From: Vibrio gangliei
GTDB lineage: Bacteria; Pseudomonadota; Gammaproteobacteria; Enterobacterales; Vibrionaceae
Assembly: GCF_026001925.1 (NCBI RefSeq)
Contig: NZ_AP021869.1
Coordinates: forward strand, 1,302,001-1,366,000
Length of the DNA stretch: 64,000 bases
Direction of reading: 5' to 3'
Below, piece by piece: positions 17,714 to 26,609 of the stretch; position 1 is the first letter of the stretch; each line of letters begins with the position of its first letter. The notes under the pieces are model-generated. The model had not been told where the DNA came from. It saw only the letters and a list, made by a program, of their open reading frames with translations, and made no database searches. The translations under genes and the position numbers were made by a program.

Positions 17714-18127
17714 ATGTTAAAAATTTCCAATAATGTCGAAATCGAAGATTCTGAAATAGAGCTGACAGCCATTCGAGCTCAGGGAGCTGGCGGACAAAAC
17801 GTGAATAAGGTGTCTTCAGCCATTCATTTGCGTTTTGATATTCACCAATCTTCACTGCCTGAATTTTATAAAACTCGACTGCTTGAATTGAAAGATAAGC
17901 GAATTACGACTGACGGTGTCATTGTCATTAAAGCTCAGCAATTCAGAACTCAGGAAAAAAACAGAGAGGATGCACTAGAACGTTTAAAACAGATAATTTT
18001 AGATGCGATTAAGATTCAAAAAGCGCGTCGTGCCACTGCCCCAACGAAAGCATCACAGCGAAAGCGTACTGATAAAAAAGTACAGCGTGGTCAAACGAAA
18101 AAACTACGCGGTAAAGTCGATTTCTAA
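17714..18127 (+). CDS. arfB: Peptidyl-tRNA hydrolase / ribosome rescue factor ArfB
   Basis: A 137-residue class I release-factor-like protein. The catalytic GGQ sits in RAQGAGGQNVNKV (residues 26-28), and KRITTDGVIVIKAQQFRTQEKN completes the domain. The Lys/Arg-rich tail (KRTDKKVQRGQTKKLRG) is the segment that threads into the empty mRNA channel of stalled ribosomes. It lacks the codon-reading domains of RF1/RF2, as expected for ArfB (YaeJ). Monocistronic, with its own hairpin terminator. Confidence 0.93.
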   Translation: MLKISNNVEIEDSEIELTAIRAQGAGGQNVNKVSSAIHLRFDIHQSSLPEFYKTRLLELKDKRITTDGVIVIKAQQFRTQEKNREDALERLKQIILDAIKIQKARRATAPTKASQRKRTDKKVQRGQTKKLRGKVDF

Positions 18128-18132
18128 GCAAA

Positions 18133-18158
18133 AACGCATTTGAATGTGCGTATTTTTT
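18133..18158 (+). terminator. Terminator of arfB
   Basis: ACGCA...TGCGT hairpin followed by ATTTTTT. Confidence 0.7.
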
Positions 18159-18177
18159 GTCATCAAGCTGAAAACGT

Positions 18178-18211
18178 AAAGGCCTCGCGAGAATCACTCC
18201 GCGAGGCCTTT
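18178..18211. terminator. Bidirectional terminator, mainly for folE
   Basis: AAAGGCCTCGCG pairs with CGCGAGGCCTTT (12 bp). It lies 22 bases past the folE stop. Confidence 0.85.
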
Positions 18212-18232
18212 AATGAACGTTATTGGGGAGAA

Positions 18233-18916
18233 TTAGCGTAATCCGTGTAAAAACTCTGCGCGAGTAGCTGGATTCGATTTAAAAATGCCACCCAGTGCCG
18301 TTGTGGTTGTGACACTGGTTGCATCCATAACACCTCGAGATTTCACGCAGTAATGTGTTGCATCTATGGTAATCGCAACATCGTCCGTTTCAAGCAAAGT
18401 TTGTAGTGCAACTAAGATTTGTTGCGTCATGCGTTCTTGCACCTGTGGCCGTTGGGCAAAAAATCGAACAATACGATTTATTTTTGATAAACCAATGATT
18501 TTTGAGCGTGGGATATACGCAACCGCAGCTTGGCCATCAATGGTAACTAAATGGTGTTCACAAGTGCTAGTAACAGTAATGTCTTTAACTCTCACCATCT
18601 CACTACATGACATTTTGTTGTCTATCACTGTGATTTTCGGGAAGTTTTTATAATCTAGGCCAGAAAAGACTTCATCCACATACATTTTTGCAATGCGATG
18701 CGGTGTTTCTTCCAAACTATCATCGGATAAATCCAGTTCAAGCAAAGATAAGATCTCACGCATGTGGTATTCAATACGCTCTTTCTTCTCCGATTGGGAA
18801 ACATCATTTGGTTGCATTGGGGTTTCGATACCACGTTCAATCAAAGCCGCTTGTACTAATTTTGCTGCTTCGCTTAATTCTGGATCTGATACCAATTTCG
18901 TGTCCAAATTTGCCAT
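18233..18916 (-). CDS. folE: GTP cyclohydrolase I
   Basis: A 227-residue enzyme converting GTP to 7,8-dihydroneopterin triphosphate, the first step of tetrahydrofolate synthesis. Conserved parts: [14 protein letters not shown], the zinc ligands in [43 protein letters not shown], and the third ligand in [10 protein letters not shown]. Length matches E. coli FolE (222). It is divergent from moeA across a 235-base region, an arrangement known from enterobacteria, where folE and moeA are also near neighbours of pterin/molybdopterin interest. Confidence 0.96.
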   Translation of the reverse strand: MANLDTKLVSDPELSEAAKLVQAALIERGIETPMQPNDVSQSEKKERIEYHMREILSLLELDLSDDSLEETPHRIAKMYVDEVFSGLDYKNFPKITVIDNKMSCSEMVRVKDITVTSTCEHHLVTIDGQAAVAYIPRSKIIGLSKINRIVRFFAQRPQVQERMTQQILVALQTLLETDDVAITIDATHYCVKSRGVMDATSVTTTTALGGIFKSNPATRAEFLHGLR

Positions 18917-19151
18917 TTGTATTCTCCGATTACACTCTTAACACCCGATAAGCCAGCTACAGCGCTTATTACCGCGGGGTTTTAAGGATACTCGTAATCT
19001 TCTGAAATTACATCCCTAATTTACTTGTGACATTTATTGTGCCTAGGTTAACTTCCCTAGCCTATAAATTTGCCCTTTATCATTTCATCTGAAGGTGATT
19101 TTAGTAATAATGCGCCCTAGTATTATGAATCACTGAAAATTAGGATGAATT

Positions 19152-20411
19152 ATGGGTTGCTGCGACACGCCGGGCTTAATGCCAATCGACACTGCAATAA
19201 ACAAAATGCTGGAATCAATTACGCCTATTTCACAGACTCGAACTGTGGCACTCGATGAGGCAATTGGTCATGTTTTAAGTGCTGATATTTGCTCGCCAAT
19301 GAATGTTCCTCCTTTTGATAATTCGGCAATGGATGGTTATGCGGTTCGTGCTTGTGATCTCGAAAAATCGAGCCAAATGCCTGTCGTGGGTAAATCTTTT
19401 GCCGGGCAACCGTATGACGGCGAATGGCCACAAGGGAGCTGTATCCGTATTATGACTGGTGCGCAAATTCCTACTGGTTGTGATGTTGTTATCATGCAAG
19501 AGCAAGCGCAAGTCAGTGGCGATATGATTGATTTCTCCCAAGCATTGCCAGTAAAAGCCAAACAGAATATCCGCCCTATCGGTGACGATATTACACAAGG
19601 TGCTTTAGTGCTGCCTAAGGGCCATCGTTTAACTACCCGAGATATTCCTTTAATTGCAACATTAGGCATTCCAATGGTACCGGTTTATCACAAACCCAAA
19701 GTCGCTTTCTTCTCAACTGGAGATGAACTGAAACCATTAGGCGCAGAATTAAAAGCAGGTGAAATCTACGACAGTAACCGTTACGGCATTAAAGTGATGC
19801 TTGAAAAATTTGGTTGTGAGGCGATTGATCTTGGTGTGATCCCTGATGATAAATCTCTCTTAAAACAAGCATTCCAACAAGCTCAAGAACAAGCTGACGT
19901 AGTGATTACTTCCGGTGGTGTGAGTGTTGGTGAAGCCGATTACACCAAAGAAATTTTAGATGAACTCGGTGAAATTGGCTTTTGGAAAATTGCCATGAAG
20001 CCAGGCAAACCTTTTGCTTTTGGTCATTTACTAGCAACAAACGAACGTCAACAAGCCCTATTTTGTGGCTTACCGGGCAATCCCGTATCTGCTATGTTGA
20101 CCTTCTATATATTGGTGCAACCATTACTGGCGAAACTGGCTGGCAATAGCGAGTGGAAAGCTCAACCCAATATCCCAGCTATCAGCAAAACGCCATTTAA
20201 AAAAGCACCGGGTAGAACCGATTATCAACGCGGTATTTACAGTATTAATGAACAAGGTCAGATAGAAGTATCCACAACGGGTAATCAAAGTTCAGGTGCT
20301 TTCCGCTCTATGAGTATTGCGAACTGCTTTGTGGTATTAGAGCAAGAACGTGGCCGAGTTGATGTTGGTGAAACGGTGAAAATTCAGTTATTTAGCCCTA
20401 ACTTTTACTAA
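19152..20411 (+). CDS. moeA: Molybdopterin molybdenumtransferase MoeA
   Basis: A 419-residue protein that inserts molybdate into adenylylated molybdopterin. Seen in order: NVPPFDNSAMDGYAV, RIMTGAQIPTGCDVVIMQE, VAFFSTGDELKP, YDSNRYGI, VITSGGVSVGEADYTK, MKPGKPFAFG and FCGLPGNPVSA. All are standard MoeA motifs. A short unusual start (MGCCDTPGLMPI) precedes the family core. moeB, the usual E. coli operon partner, does not follow; a terminator does. Confidence 0.95.
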   Translation: MGCCDTPGLMPIDTAINKMLESITPISQTRTVALDEAIGHVLSADICSPMNVPPFDNSAMDGYAVRACDLEKSSQMPVVGKSFAGQPYDGEWPQGSCIRIMTGAQIPTGCDVVIMQEQAQVSGDMIDFSQALPVKAKQNIRPIGDDITQGALVLPKGHRLTTRDIPLIATLGIPMVPVYHKPKVAFFSTGDELKPLGAELKAGEIYDSNRYGIKVMLEKFGCEAIDLGVIPDDKSLLKQAFQQAQEQADVVITSGGVSVGEADYTKEILDELGEIGFWKIAMKPGKPFAFGHLLATNERQQALFCGLPGNPVSAMLTFYILVQPLLAKLAGNSEWKAQPNIPAISKTPFKKAPGRTDYQRGIYSINEQGQIEVSTTGNQSSGAFRSMSIANCFVVLEQERGRVDVGETVKIQLFSPNFY

Positions 20412-20438
20412 CAACCAATAAATACTCCATACAAAATC

Positions 20439-20478
20439 AAAGGCCGACGAATCATCATCCGTCGGCCTTTGTGGTTTT
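20439..20478. terminator. Terminator between moeA and alx
   Basis: AAAGGCCGACG pairs with CGTCGGCCTTT (11 bp) with a 10-base loop, followed by GTGGTTTTTG. It lies between convergent genes and can serve both. Confidence 0.85.
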
Positions 20479-20503
20479 TGTATCACTTGAGAATCAATGG
20501 CTA

Positions 20504-21457
20504 TTACTTGATACTCGATTTTTTCAACGCTTTTTTCTCTTTGAGAATTGAAGCGATCACCGCCACCGTCATGGTTGTTAGCAATACCGACAATGACACC
20601 ATGGTTGGAATCGCCCATGATGTGCCGATGAGAAGCATTTTCACACCGATGAAAATCATGATAAATGCCAATGCTGGGCGTAAGTACACGAACTTATCAA
20701 TCATACCTTCTAAAACAAAGTACAAAGATCGAAGCCCTAATAACGCAAACACATTCGCCGTTAATACCAGAAAAGGCTCTTGAGTCACCGCAAAAATTGC
20801 AGGAATGGAATCTAACGCAAACATAACGTCTGTCATCGCAATCACAGCAACGACAACCAATAATGGCGTTACCATTAAACCGACATTATCACTAGTAAAC
20901 AGCTTCGTGCCTTGATAGCTTTCTGTCACTCGGAATAATTTACGCACCATTCTCTCTGGAAATGAGTTCAGTTGCTCTTCTTCATCTTCTGGTTTTGTTA
21001 ATTGGTAGCCAGTCCAGATAAGGAAGAAAGCAAACAAATATAAGATCCAATGGAATGTTTCGAGCAGTTCAGCGCCAACGGCAATCATGATCGCACGTAA
21101 AATCAAAGCCCCTATCACGCCCCACAGCAAAACTCTTGGTCTTAACTCATGCGGGACTGCAAAGCGGCCAAAGATCAAAGCAAACACAAATAAGTTATCA
21201 ACGCTAAGAGATTTCTCTAGCAAATAGCCCGTCAGAAATGCTGTAGCCGCATCATGAGCCGAATAACTGCTGTTTGGTTCAAAAAACTGCCAATATTCGT
21301 ATAAAGAAACAAAGAATAACAAAGCCAGCAAAACCCAGAAGCAACTCCAAATCGCGGCTTTTTTAATGGTGATATTGCCGTTACGCGTCTGCCAAACATC
21401 CAGTGCCAGCATGAACAAGGTTAATAACGCAAAACAAGCATAAGTTGAGATGTGCAT
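20504..21457 (-). CDS. alx: TerC/Alx family membrane protein (manganese homeostasis)
   Basis: A 317-residue integral membrane protein with about nine hydrophobic segments. The TerC signature is visible in GYLLEKSLSVDNLFVFALIFGRFAVP (conserved Glu/Asp) and in DVMFALDSIPAIFAVTQEPFLVLTANVFALLGLRSLYF. In E. coli Alx exports Mn and is controlled by a pH/Mn-responsive yybP-ykoY RNA. The same element type lies directly upstream here (21552-21669). GAGGG precedes the ATG at 21457. This supports a role in Mn efflux over tellurite resistance. Confidence 0.9.
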   Translation of the reverse strand: MHISTYACFALLTLFMLALDVWQTRNGNITIKKAAIWSCFWVLLALLFFVSLYEYWQFFEPNSSYSAHDAATAFLTGYLLEKSLSVDNLFVFALIFGRFAVPHELRPRVLLWGVIGALILRAIMIAVGAELLETFHWILYLFAFFLIWTGYQLTKPEDEEEQLNSFPERMVRKLFRVTESYQGTKLFTSDNVGLMVTPLLVVVAVIAMTDVMFALDSIPAIFAVTQEPFLVLTANVFALLGLRSLYFVLEGMIDKFVYLRPALAFIMIFIGVKMLLIGTSWAIPTMVSLSVLLTTMTVAVIASILKEKKALKKSSIK

Positions 21458-21516
21458 TTCTATCCCTCAAACCGCGGACAGAAATGAATGAGACATTCAG
21501 ACCATCCGCATAACAC

Positions 21517-21544
21517 AAAAACTATCTGGAATAATCCCGATAGT
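21517..21544 (-). terminator. Expression-platform terminator of the Mn riboswitch
   Basis: On the minus strand ACTATC and GATAGT arms, extended by GG/CC, are followed by TTTTTG. It lies between the aptamer and the alx start, so ligand-dependent folding may decide read-through. Confidence 0.7.
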
Positions 21545-21551
21545 CGTAATA

Positions 21552-21669
21552 TGCGTTGGTCTCGTCAGAGTGGCGACCCACCTTTGCTTACCGGAAATAG
21601 ATCTATCACTTTCGTGGCCTATTTCGAGATGACGACAAGCAAATTTTCACTGACTACTCCCCAAACGCA
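21552..21669 (-). ncRNA. yybP-ykoY family manganese riboswitch aptamer
   Basis: On the minus strand the 5' arm TGCGTT (21664-21669) is followed by TGGGGAGTAG, and the 3' side has GACGAGACC followed by the matching arm AACGCA (21552-21557). GGGGAGUAG and the (G/C)GAGACC end, joined by a P1 helix, are the diagnostic conserved elements of yybP-ykoY aptamers, which bind Mn2+. An intrinsic terminator and then alx/terC follow, which is the classical gene partner. Confidence 0.88.
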
Positions 21670-21701
21670 GTCAATGTACTCGCATGTTGATCATCTCTCA
21701 A

Positions 21702-21741
21702 GGAGTATTTTCAATATTTGATAACTTTGATTGAAAATATT
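21702..21741. repeat. AT-rich inverted repeat after the nucleotidase gene
   Basis: ATTTTCAAT and ATTGAAAAT are separated by about 14 bases. It sits between the nucleotidase stop (21745) and the riboswitch, so it may end the nucleotidase transcript or mark the alx promoter. No GC-rich stem. Confidence 0.35.
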
Positions 21742-21744
21742 TGT

Positions 21745-23472
21745 TCATCTATATTTTTCAATAGGTTGCAAAATGCGCTGTGGGTTACTTTGTAAAAATT
21801 CCACAAAACAATCAGACATTGAAAAGTAAGTCACTTTGCCATACTTATGCATATTCAAAATGGCATCGTAGCCTTCTTTCCCTTTCATGGTATAAGCCGA
21901 GGACGTGCCTTTATATAAGCGTTCTGATTCGATGGCATGCCATAGCCCATCTTGTAAGCGAATATGCAAATTACCAATTCGATGGCCAATGGGGTTGTCT
22001 GGTAAATAATCAAAATCGAGATTATGTGTATACGGGTAGCTTCCGGAACCTGTTCCTGTTACCCCATTATTGAGTGCGTTATTGATAGCACCTTCCAAGA
22101 TAGCAGCAAGGTATTGCCCTTTGATTTCATAGACACCGATAGGAACCGCAAAAGGCAGTAATTTACCGGCAATATCCGCTATGGTGATTTTACCTGGGTT
22201 TAATGAGGCTCTTACACCACCGGCATTATGAATGGCAAAATCGACTTCATAGCCTTGTTTGCGCATCATGAAAGTGAAAGATTCGGCTACTAAAGGGGCT
22301 AAAACGCTTGGACCATTTTGGTCTGGAATACGAATATGTCGCAGTGGATAATCACTTTTTGCCACAACGGTTTCTTGCAACTGACGAACTTTCGGAATGT
22401 ATTTTTCTAGTAAAATGTTGTGTAGTTTTGGGGCTTTTTTACAGATGACAACGTGCGGATGCTGCCTTAAATATTCACTGGCTTTGGCATGAAAATCATC
22501 TTGATGGGTGTCCGCTAGAGTGGCATCTAAACAAAGCCTACGGCCTAATAACAATTCATTTTTTCCATTAAAGTCAATCACCTTACCATCTTGGTTAAAA
22601 GTGATATGACAATGTCCCATCGACAGCGAATGATATCCTGCTTGAACGACATAGGTTTGATTCACATATTGACCATAATCATCATCTTTCGTTAAACCTA
22701 AATCAGAAAAGTCACCCTGTAACCTGTGAGAATGACCACCAACAATGACACCAATACCAGTTACCTGTTGAGCTAAATCGAGATCGGCCTCATAACCTAA
22801 GTGACTCAATAATATAATATTATTAACACCAGAAGCCTGAATAGCACGCACGGTTGCTTTTGCTACTTCAATGGCATTTAAGAATGGCGTATCTTGATCT
22901 GGATTTGATATATCGGCCATTTTATCGAGTGCAAGACTAAAAATCGCAATCGGTGTTCCCTGCACTTGCTTAGTAATCCAACCCGCATGTTGAGTTAAAG
23001 GCTGATAAGGCACTAGGTTTTCAGAATCGCTGACTCGAATCGATTTTTTGGCTGACTCTTGCGATACGTCCCAGTTTCCCGCAAGAAGTGGAAACTGAAT
23101 ACGTTGCAAGAAGCGCGCAACAGGCTCGTTTCCCATGTCTAATTCATGATTACCCAATGCCATCGCATCAATATCTAATGCATTTAACATGTCGGCATTG
23201 GCTTTGCCTTTAAACAATGAGAAATACAAAGTCCCTTGGAAGCAGTCTCCAGCATGTAAAAATAAAAAGCCTTTGTTTTGTTGTAACGCTTGTTGCTTGA
23301 GCTGTTCTGCGCGAGTCGCAATTCGAGCAAATCCGCCTGCACTCACGTAAGGTGAAAGCGTTTGTCCGTCAATATTAAGAGAAAGCTGTAGCGAACTTGG
23401 TTCAAAATAGGAGTGGGTATCATTGATGTGAGCCAAAGTTAGGCTAACTGTTTGAGCATTGTTTGAAGTCAT
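21745..23472 (-). CDS. Bifunctional metallophosphatase/5'-nucleotidase, UshA-like, no signal peptide
   Basis: About 575 residues from ATG 23472, which has AAGAGG just upstream. An earlier in-frame ATG at 23526 adds 18 residues but no signal. The calcineurin-like domain shows LAHINDTHSYF, HAGDCFQGT, MALGNHELDMGN, LLSHLGYEADL and VGGHSHR. The C-terminal 5'-nucleotidase domain has AIHNAGGVRASLNPG and a GTGSGSYPYTHNLDFDY stretch near the base-stacking region. Relatives hydrolyse nucleotides, UDP-sugars or cyclic nucleotides. The lack of an export signal suggests a cytoplasmic enzyme, unlike UshA. Confidence 0.87.
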   Translation of the reverse strand: MTSNNAQTVSLTLAHINDTHSYFEPSSLQLSLNIDGQTLSPYVSAGGFARIATRAEQLKQQALQQNKGFLFLHAGDCFQGTLYFSLFKGKANADMLNALDIDAMALGNHELDMGNEPVARFLQRIQFPLLAGNWDVSQESAKKSIRVSDSENLVPYQPLTQHAGWITKQVQGTPIAIFSLALDKMADISNPDQDTPFLNAIEVAKATVRAIQASGVNNIILLSHLGYEADLDLAQQVTGIGVIVGGHSHRLQGDFSDLGLTKDDDYGQYVNQTYVVQAGYHSLSMGHCHITFNQDGKVIDFNGKNELLLGRRLCLDATLADTHQDDFHAKASEYLRQHPHVVICKKAPKLHNILLEKYIPKVRQLQETVVAKSDYPLRHIRIPDQNGPSVLAPLVAESFTFMMRKQGYEVDFAIHNAGGVRASLNPGKITIADIAGKLLPFAVPIGVYEIKGQYLAAILEGAINNALNNGVTGTGSGSYPYTHNLDFDYLPDNPIGHRIGNLHIRLQDGLWHAIESERLYKGTSSAYTMKGKEGYDAILNMHKYGKVTYFSMSDCFVEFLQSNPQRILQPIEKYR

Positions 23473-23711
23473 TATACCTCTTGAATTCGATTGCATTTGT
23501 GCGATGAACAGTTCGTCAACGAACAAAGTGATTTCATACTACTGCGAGTTTCATTACAAAACTATGAATTTTTCTATTGCTCCTCCAACTTGTACTGTGA
23601 CTCAGTAACCGAGAATTGTGAGATGGACATACGTTTAAAAATATTTAATTCTATACTCTACATACTACCTTTTACCTAATTTCCTTTTATCTTCAATACT
23701 TAGGATAGCCT

Positions 23712-25376
23712 ATGCAACTAGACCGAATTGAGATCCTTGGCTTTCGTGGTATCAAACGTTTATCGCTAACTTTAGATGAAGTCACGACTTTACTCGGTGA
23801 AAATACATGGGGAAAATCCTCTTTGCTTGATGCCTTATGCATCGCTCTGCCAACGTCTGGTCACCTTTATCAATTTGAAATTGAAGATTTTCATGTGGAT
23901 TACGCGCAATCACACCCTCAAACACAACAAATTCAAATTATTACTCGTTGGCGCTCCACTTATTCAAATGAGCATAAAAATAGCCGTTATCGACGTTTAA
24001 AGCCTGTTTGGCAAAACGACGTAGATGCGGATGGCAACGCCTGTAAAATCTGTATTTATCAGCTCAGTGCCTCACGCTGTGAACTAAAAATTGATACGGA
24101 ATACCAATTTCTCGACATTGAAGGTAATCCTCTTCAACTTGATGACAGCTATAAATTAGCGATGGAGTTATCGCGAATTCACCCCGTTATAAGATTACGT
24201 GATGCTCGCCGATTGCCCAGTCACCTTCAAAGTGTTCTAAAGCCTGATCGTGACATTCAAGATAGAACTGAAAAGCGTATCAATAATACCTATCGCCGCT
24301 TATTAGCTATGCCCGGCCACGTCAATAAAGGGGAATTAAAAAGTACCATCAATGCCATGCAGCATTTGATTGAGCATTACTTCACTTTTGAAAGGCATAG
24401 CAGCAAACAAAAGATGCAACCGAGAGAGCATTTGTTTAGTGGTGAATATGCGTCTCCAGAAGATCACACCAGCTTGATCAAAATATTGCAAAAAAGCAAA
24501 AATCAGCAAAGTAAGTTGTTGTTAATGGGCCTATTGAATGCCTTCTTACAAGCCAAAGGCAATGCCACCATCAGTTCTCAAGCTCGCCCAATTCTCATTT
24601 TGGAAGATCCGGAAGGCCGACTTCACCCTACGAATTTATTGAAATCATGGGAATTGCTTCAGCTCATTTCTATGCAAAAAATTCTCACCACCAATAGTGG
24701 TATTTTGCTCAGCGCAGTCCCTTTATCTTCAATTCGTCGCTTAGTTCGTCAATCCGATGTGACCCAAGCTTATTCAATCAAAGAACATCAATTAAACCGT
24801 GATGATTTGCGACGCATCAGCTTTCATATTCGCTTTCACCGGCCCAATGCACTTTTTGCACGATGCTGGCTTTTGGTTGAAGGCGAAACCGAAGTTTGGC
24901 TGTTTAATGAGTTAGCCAAAATTTATGGCTACAACTTAGCATCAGAAGGTGTCCAAATCATTGAATTTGCCCAATCCGGATTGAAGTCGTTAATCAAAAT
25001 GGCCAAAGCGCTGCATATTGATTGGCATGTGGTGGTCGATGGCGACCCTGCTGGCAAAAAGTACGCAACAACGGTTCGAACACAACTGGCACAAGATCTT
25101 GAAAAACATCGTTTAACCGAGTTGCCCGATAGAGATATTGAACATTTTCTTTACCATAATGGTTTTGAAGACTATTTCAGAAGCATGGTGCACATTACTA
25201 ATGACCACCCCATTCCCGCGAAAAAAATCGTTCAACGAGCAGTAAAAAAACATGCTAAACCGGATTTGGCTCTCGGTATTGTTGAATTTTGTGAAGAGCA
25301 TGGCCCTGAAAAGATCCCGCTACTTTTACGCTGGATTTTAAAGCGCGTTATCACTATGGCTAATGGTAATAATTGA
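23712..25376 (+). CDS. ybjD: OLD-family ATP-dependent endonuclease YbjD
   Basis: A 554-residue protein. An N-terminal SMC/RecF-like ATPase domain has MQLDRIEILGFRG and the unusual Walker A GENTWGKSS. The ABC-type signature region and Walker B are in PILILEDPEGRLHP, and TTNSGILLSAVP is the switch region. The C-terminal half is a TOPRIM domain: WLLVEGETEVWLFNEL (catalytic Glu) and VVDGDPAGKKYA (Asp-x-Asp). It tracks E. coli YbjD almost segment by segment. The OLD family includes the P2 phage Old nuclease and Gabija GajA, but no partner helicase gene lies adjacent. AGGA precedes the start. Function in vivo is unknown. Confidence 0.9.
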   Translation: MQLDRIEILGFRGIKRLSLTLDEVTTLLGENTWGKSSLLDALCIALPTSGHLYQFEIEDFHVDYAQSHPQTQQIQIITRWRSTYSNEHKNSRYRRLKPVWQNDVDADGNACKICIYQLSASRCELKIDTEYQFLDIEGNPLQLDDSYKLAMELSRIHPVIRLRDARRLPSHLQSVLKPDRDIQDRTEKRINNTYRRLLAMPGHVNKGELKSTINAMQHLIEHYFTFERHSSKQKMQPREHLFSGEYASPEDHTSLIKILQKSKNQQSKLLLMGLLNAFLQAKGNATISSQARPILILEDPEGRLHPTNLLKSWELLQLISMQKILTTNSGILLSAVPLSSIRRLVRQSDVTQAYSIKEHQLNRDDLRRISFHIRFHRPNALFARCWLLVEGETEVWLFNELAKIYGYNLASEGVQIIEFAQSGLKSLIKMAKALHIDWHVVVDGDPAGKKYATTVRTQLAQDLEKHRLTELPDRDIEHFLYHNGFEDYFRSMVHITNDHPIPAKKIVQRAVKKHAKPDLALGIVEFCEEHGPEKIPLLLRWILKRVITMANGNN

Positions 25377-25394
25377 CAACACTCAGGTCGTACA

Positions 25395-25659
25395 TATACC
25401 CAAGTAACCTCAAGATGAGAGTTTCAGCAAGAATAAAACAAGTTTTAGGCAAGGCAAATTGAATATGATCATAGTGATTCTCTCTCTGTTCAATTTAACG
25501 CAGCATAAAGCTTGTTTTAACTTGCCCTTCGGGAGCTTCATCCAAGCCCTAGCCTACGTCAGATTTACTTGAAAGGTGCTACATTCCGTTATAAATCTTC
25601 CTTGTCTAAAGGCTTGGATGATAGCTCTGAATTCTGCATCTTGAAGTCACTTGGGTATA
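25395..25659. mobile_element. MITE-like palindromic intergenic element, 265 bp
   Basis: The ends are 23-bp inverted repeats, matching at 21 of 23 positions, that begin TATACCCAAGT on the left and end ACTTGGGTATA on the right. Inside are nested inverted repeats: AAAACAAG/CTTGTTTT, AATTGAA/TTCAATT and TTCATCCAAGCC/GGCTTGGATGA. No coding capacity. TATACCCAAGT-type ends are a familiar intergenic repeat in Vibrio genomes. Its GCAAGGCAA and CCCTTCGGG modules recur in the element at 30242. It fills most of the gap between ybjD and yidA. Confidence 0.8.
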
Positions 25660-25716
25660 ATAACCATTGGTAGTATCATCTTTGCTTCATTTAATATGTG
25701 GTAAGGAAATGATCCT

Positions 25717-26523
25717 ATGTACAAACTGATCGCAATTGATATGGATGGCACATTGCTCAATAGCAAAGGCGAAATTAGTCAACGTAACAAAGACGCTATC
25801 GCTCAAGCTCGCGCAAAAGGCGTTCATGTGGTATTGGCTTCTGGTCGTCCGCTTGACGGCATGTTATTTGCCTTAAAAGAACTTGGTATGAATAGCGACA
25901 TGGATTATGTGATCAGTTACAACGGTTCACTGGTGCAAACCGTGGCGAATAACACCATGATTCGTCAGGGAATTTTAACTGGTGAAGATGCTAAGTTGCT
26001 CAACCAATGGGCGAATAAATTGAACGTATTTATTCATGCCTTCTCGTTAAAGCAAGGCTTGATCAGCCCGAAAGCCAATCTTTACACCACGCACGAATCA
26101 GAAATCAATGGTATTGCGTTAACTGAATTACCCTTTGAAAATTTAGCCGATGATGATGCTATTTTAAAAGTCATGATGGTTGAGCAAGAAGATAAGTTGA
26201 CTCATGCTATCGAACGTATCCCAGCAGAGTTGCATGACAAATTCACCATTGTTCGTAGTGCCCCTTTCTTTTTGGAATTCATGAACCCAACCAGTGATAA
26301 AGGTTCGGGTGTTGCTTCTTTAGCCGAACACTTAGGTATTGAAGCATCACAAGTTATGACCTTAGGTGATGCGGGCAATGATCACCACATGCTTGAATAT
26401 GCAGGCCTTGGAGTGGCAATGGGCAATGCGACTGAAGCCACTAAAAAAATAGCCGACTATGTGACGGACACCAATGAAAACAGTGGCGTAGCACAAGCCA
26501 TCGAAAAATTTGTTTTAAATTAA
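25717..26523 (+). CDS. yidA: Cof-type HAD sugar phosphatase YidA
   Basis: A 268-residue HAD-IIB phosphatase. IDMDGTLLNSKGEIS (nucleophile Asp), VVLASGRPLDG, YVISYNGSLVQ, the Lys in NPTSDKGSGVASLAEHLGI, and VMTLGDAGNDHHMLEYAGLGVAMGNA. The order and sequence follow E. coli YidA, which removes phosphate from several sugar phosphates. AAGGAAATGATCCT precedes the ATG. The stop codon overlaps a copy of a dispersed repeat motif, and a strong terminator follows. Confidence 0.92.
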   Translation: MYKLIAIDMDGTLLNSKGEISQRNKDAIAQARAKGVHVVLASGRPLDGMLFALKELGMNSDMDYVISYNGSLVQTVANNTMIRQGILTGEDAKLLNQWANKLNVFIHAFSLKQGLISPKANLYTTHESEINGIALTELPFENLADDDAILKVMMVEQEDKLTHAIERIPAELHDKFTIVRSAPFFLEFMNPTSDKGSGVASLAEHLGIEASQVMTLGDAGNDHHMLEYAGLGVAMGNATEATKKIADYVTDTNENSGVAQAIEKFVLN

Positions 26524-26540
26524 GGTCAACAGCCCCTAAT
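26522..26540 (-). repeat. Dispersed gene-end motif copy overlapping the yidA stop
   Basis: The minus-strand reading ATTAGGGGCTGTTGACCTT matches 9124-9141 apart from one inserted G. The yidA TAA stop (26521-26523) forms part of it. Confidence 0.55.
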
Positions 26541-26563
26541 AGGTTATCGCTAACCATATCAAC

Positions 26564-26591
26564 AGCACGCTGAATCTAGCGTGCTTTTTTT
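26564..26591 (+). terminator. Terminator of yidA
   Basis: A perfect 8-bp stem AGCACGCT / AGCGTGCT with a 6-base loop and a T7 run. Confidence 0.93.
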
Positions 26592-26609
26592 AATTTTTAC
26601 ACAATACGC

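Noticed and set aside
20504..21457. Tellurite-resistance operon
   Set aside because: A TerC-family gene alone, with a Mn riboswitch and no other ter genes, points to metal homeostasis.
23712..25376. Gabija-like defence system
   Set aside because: No UvrD-like GajB partner adjacent; the sequence follows the widespread YbjD protein.
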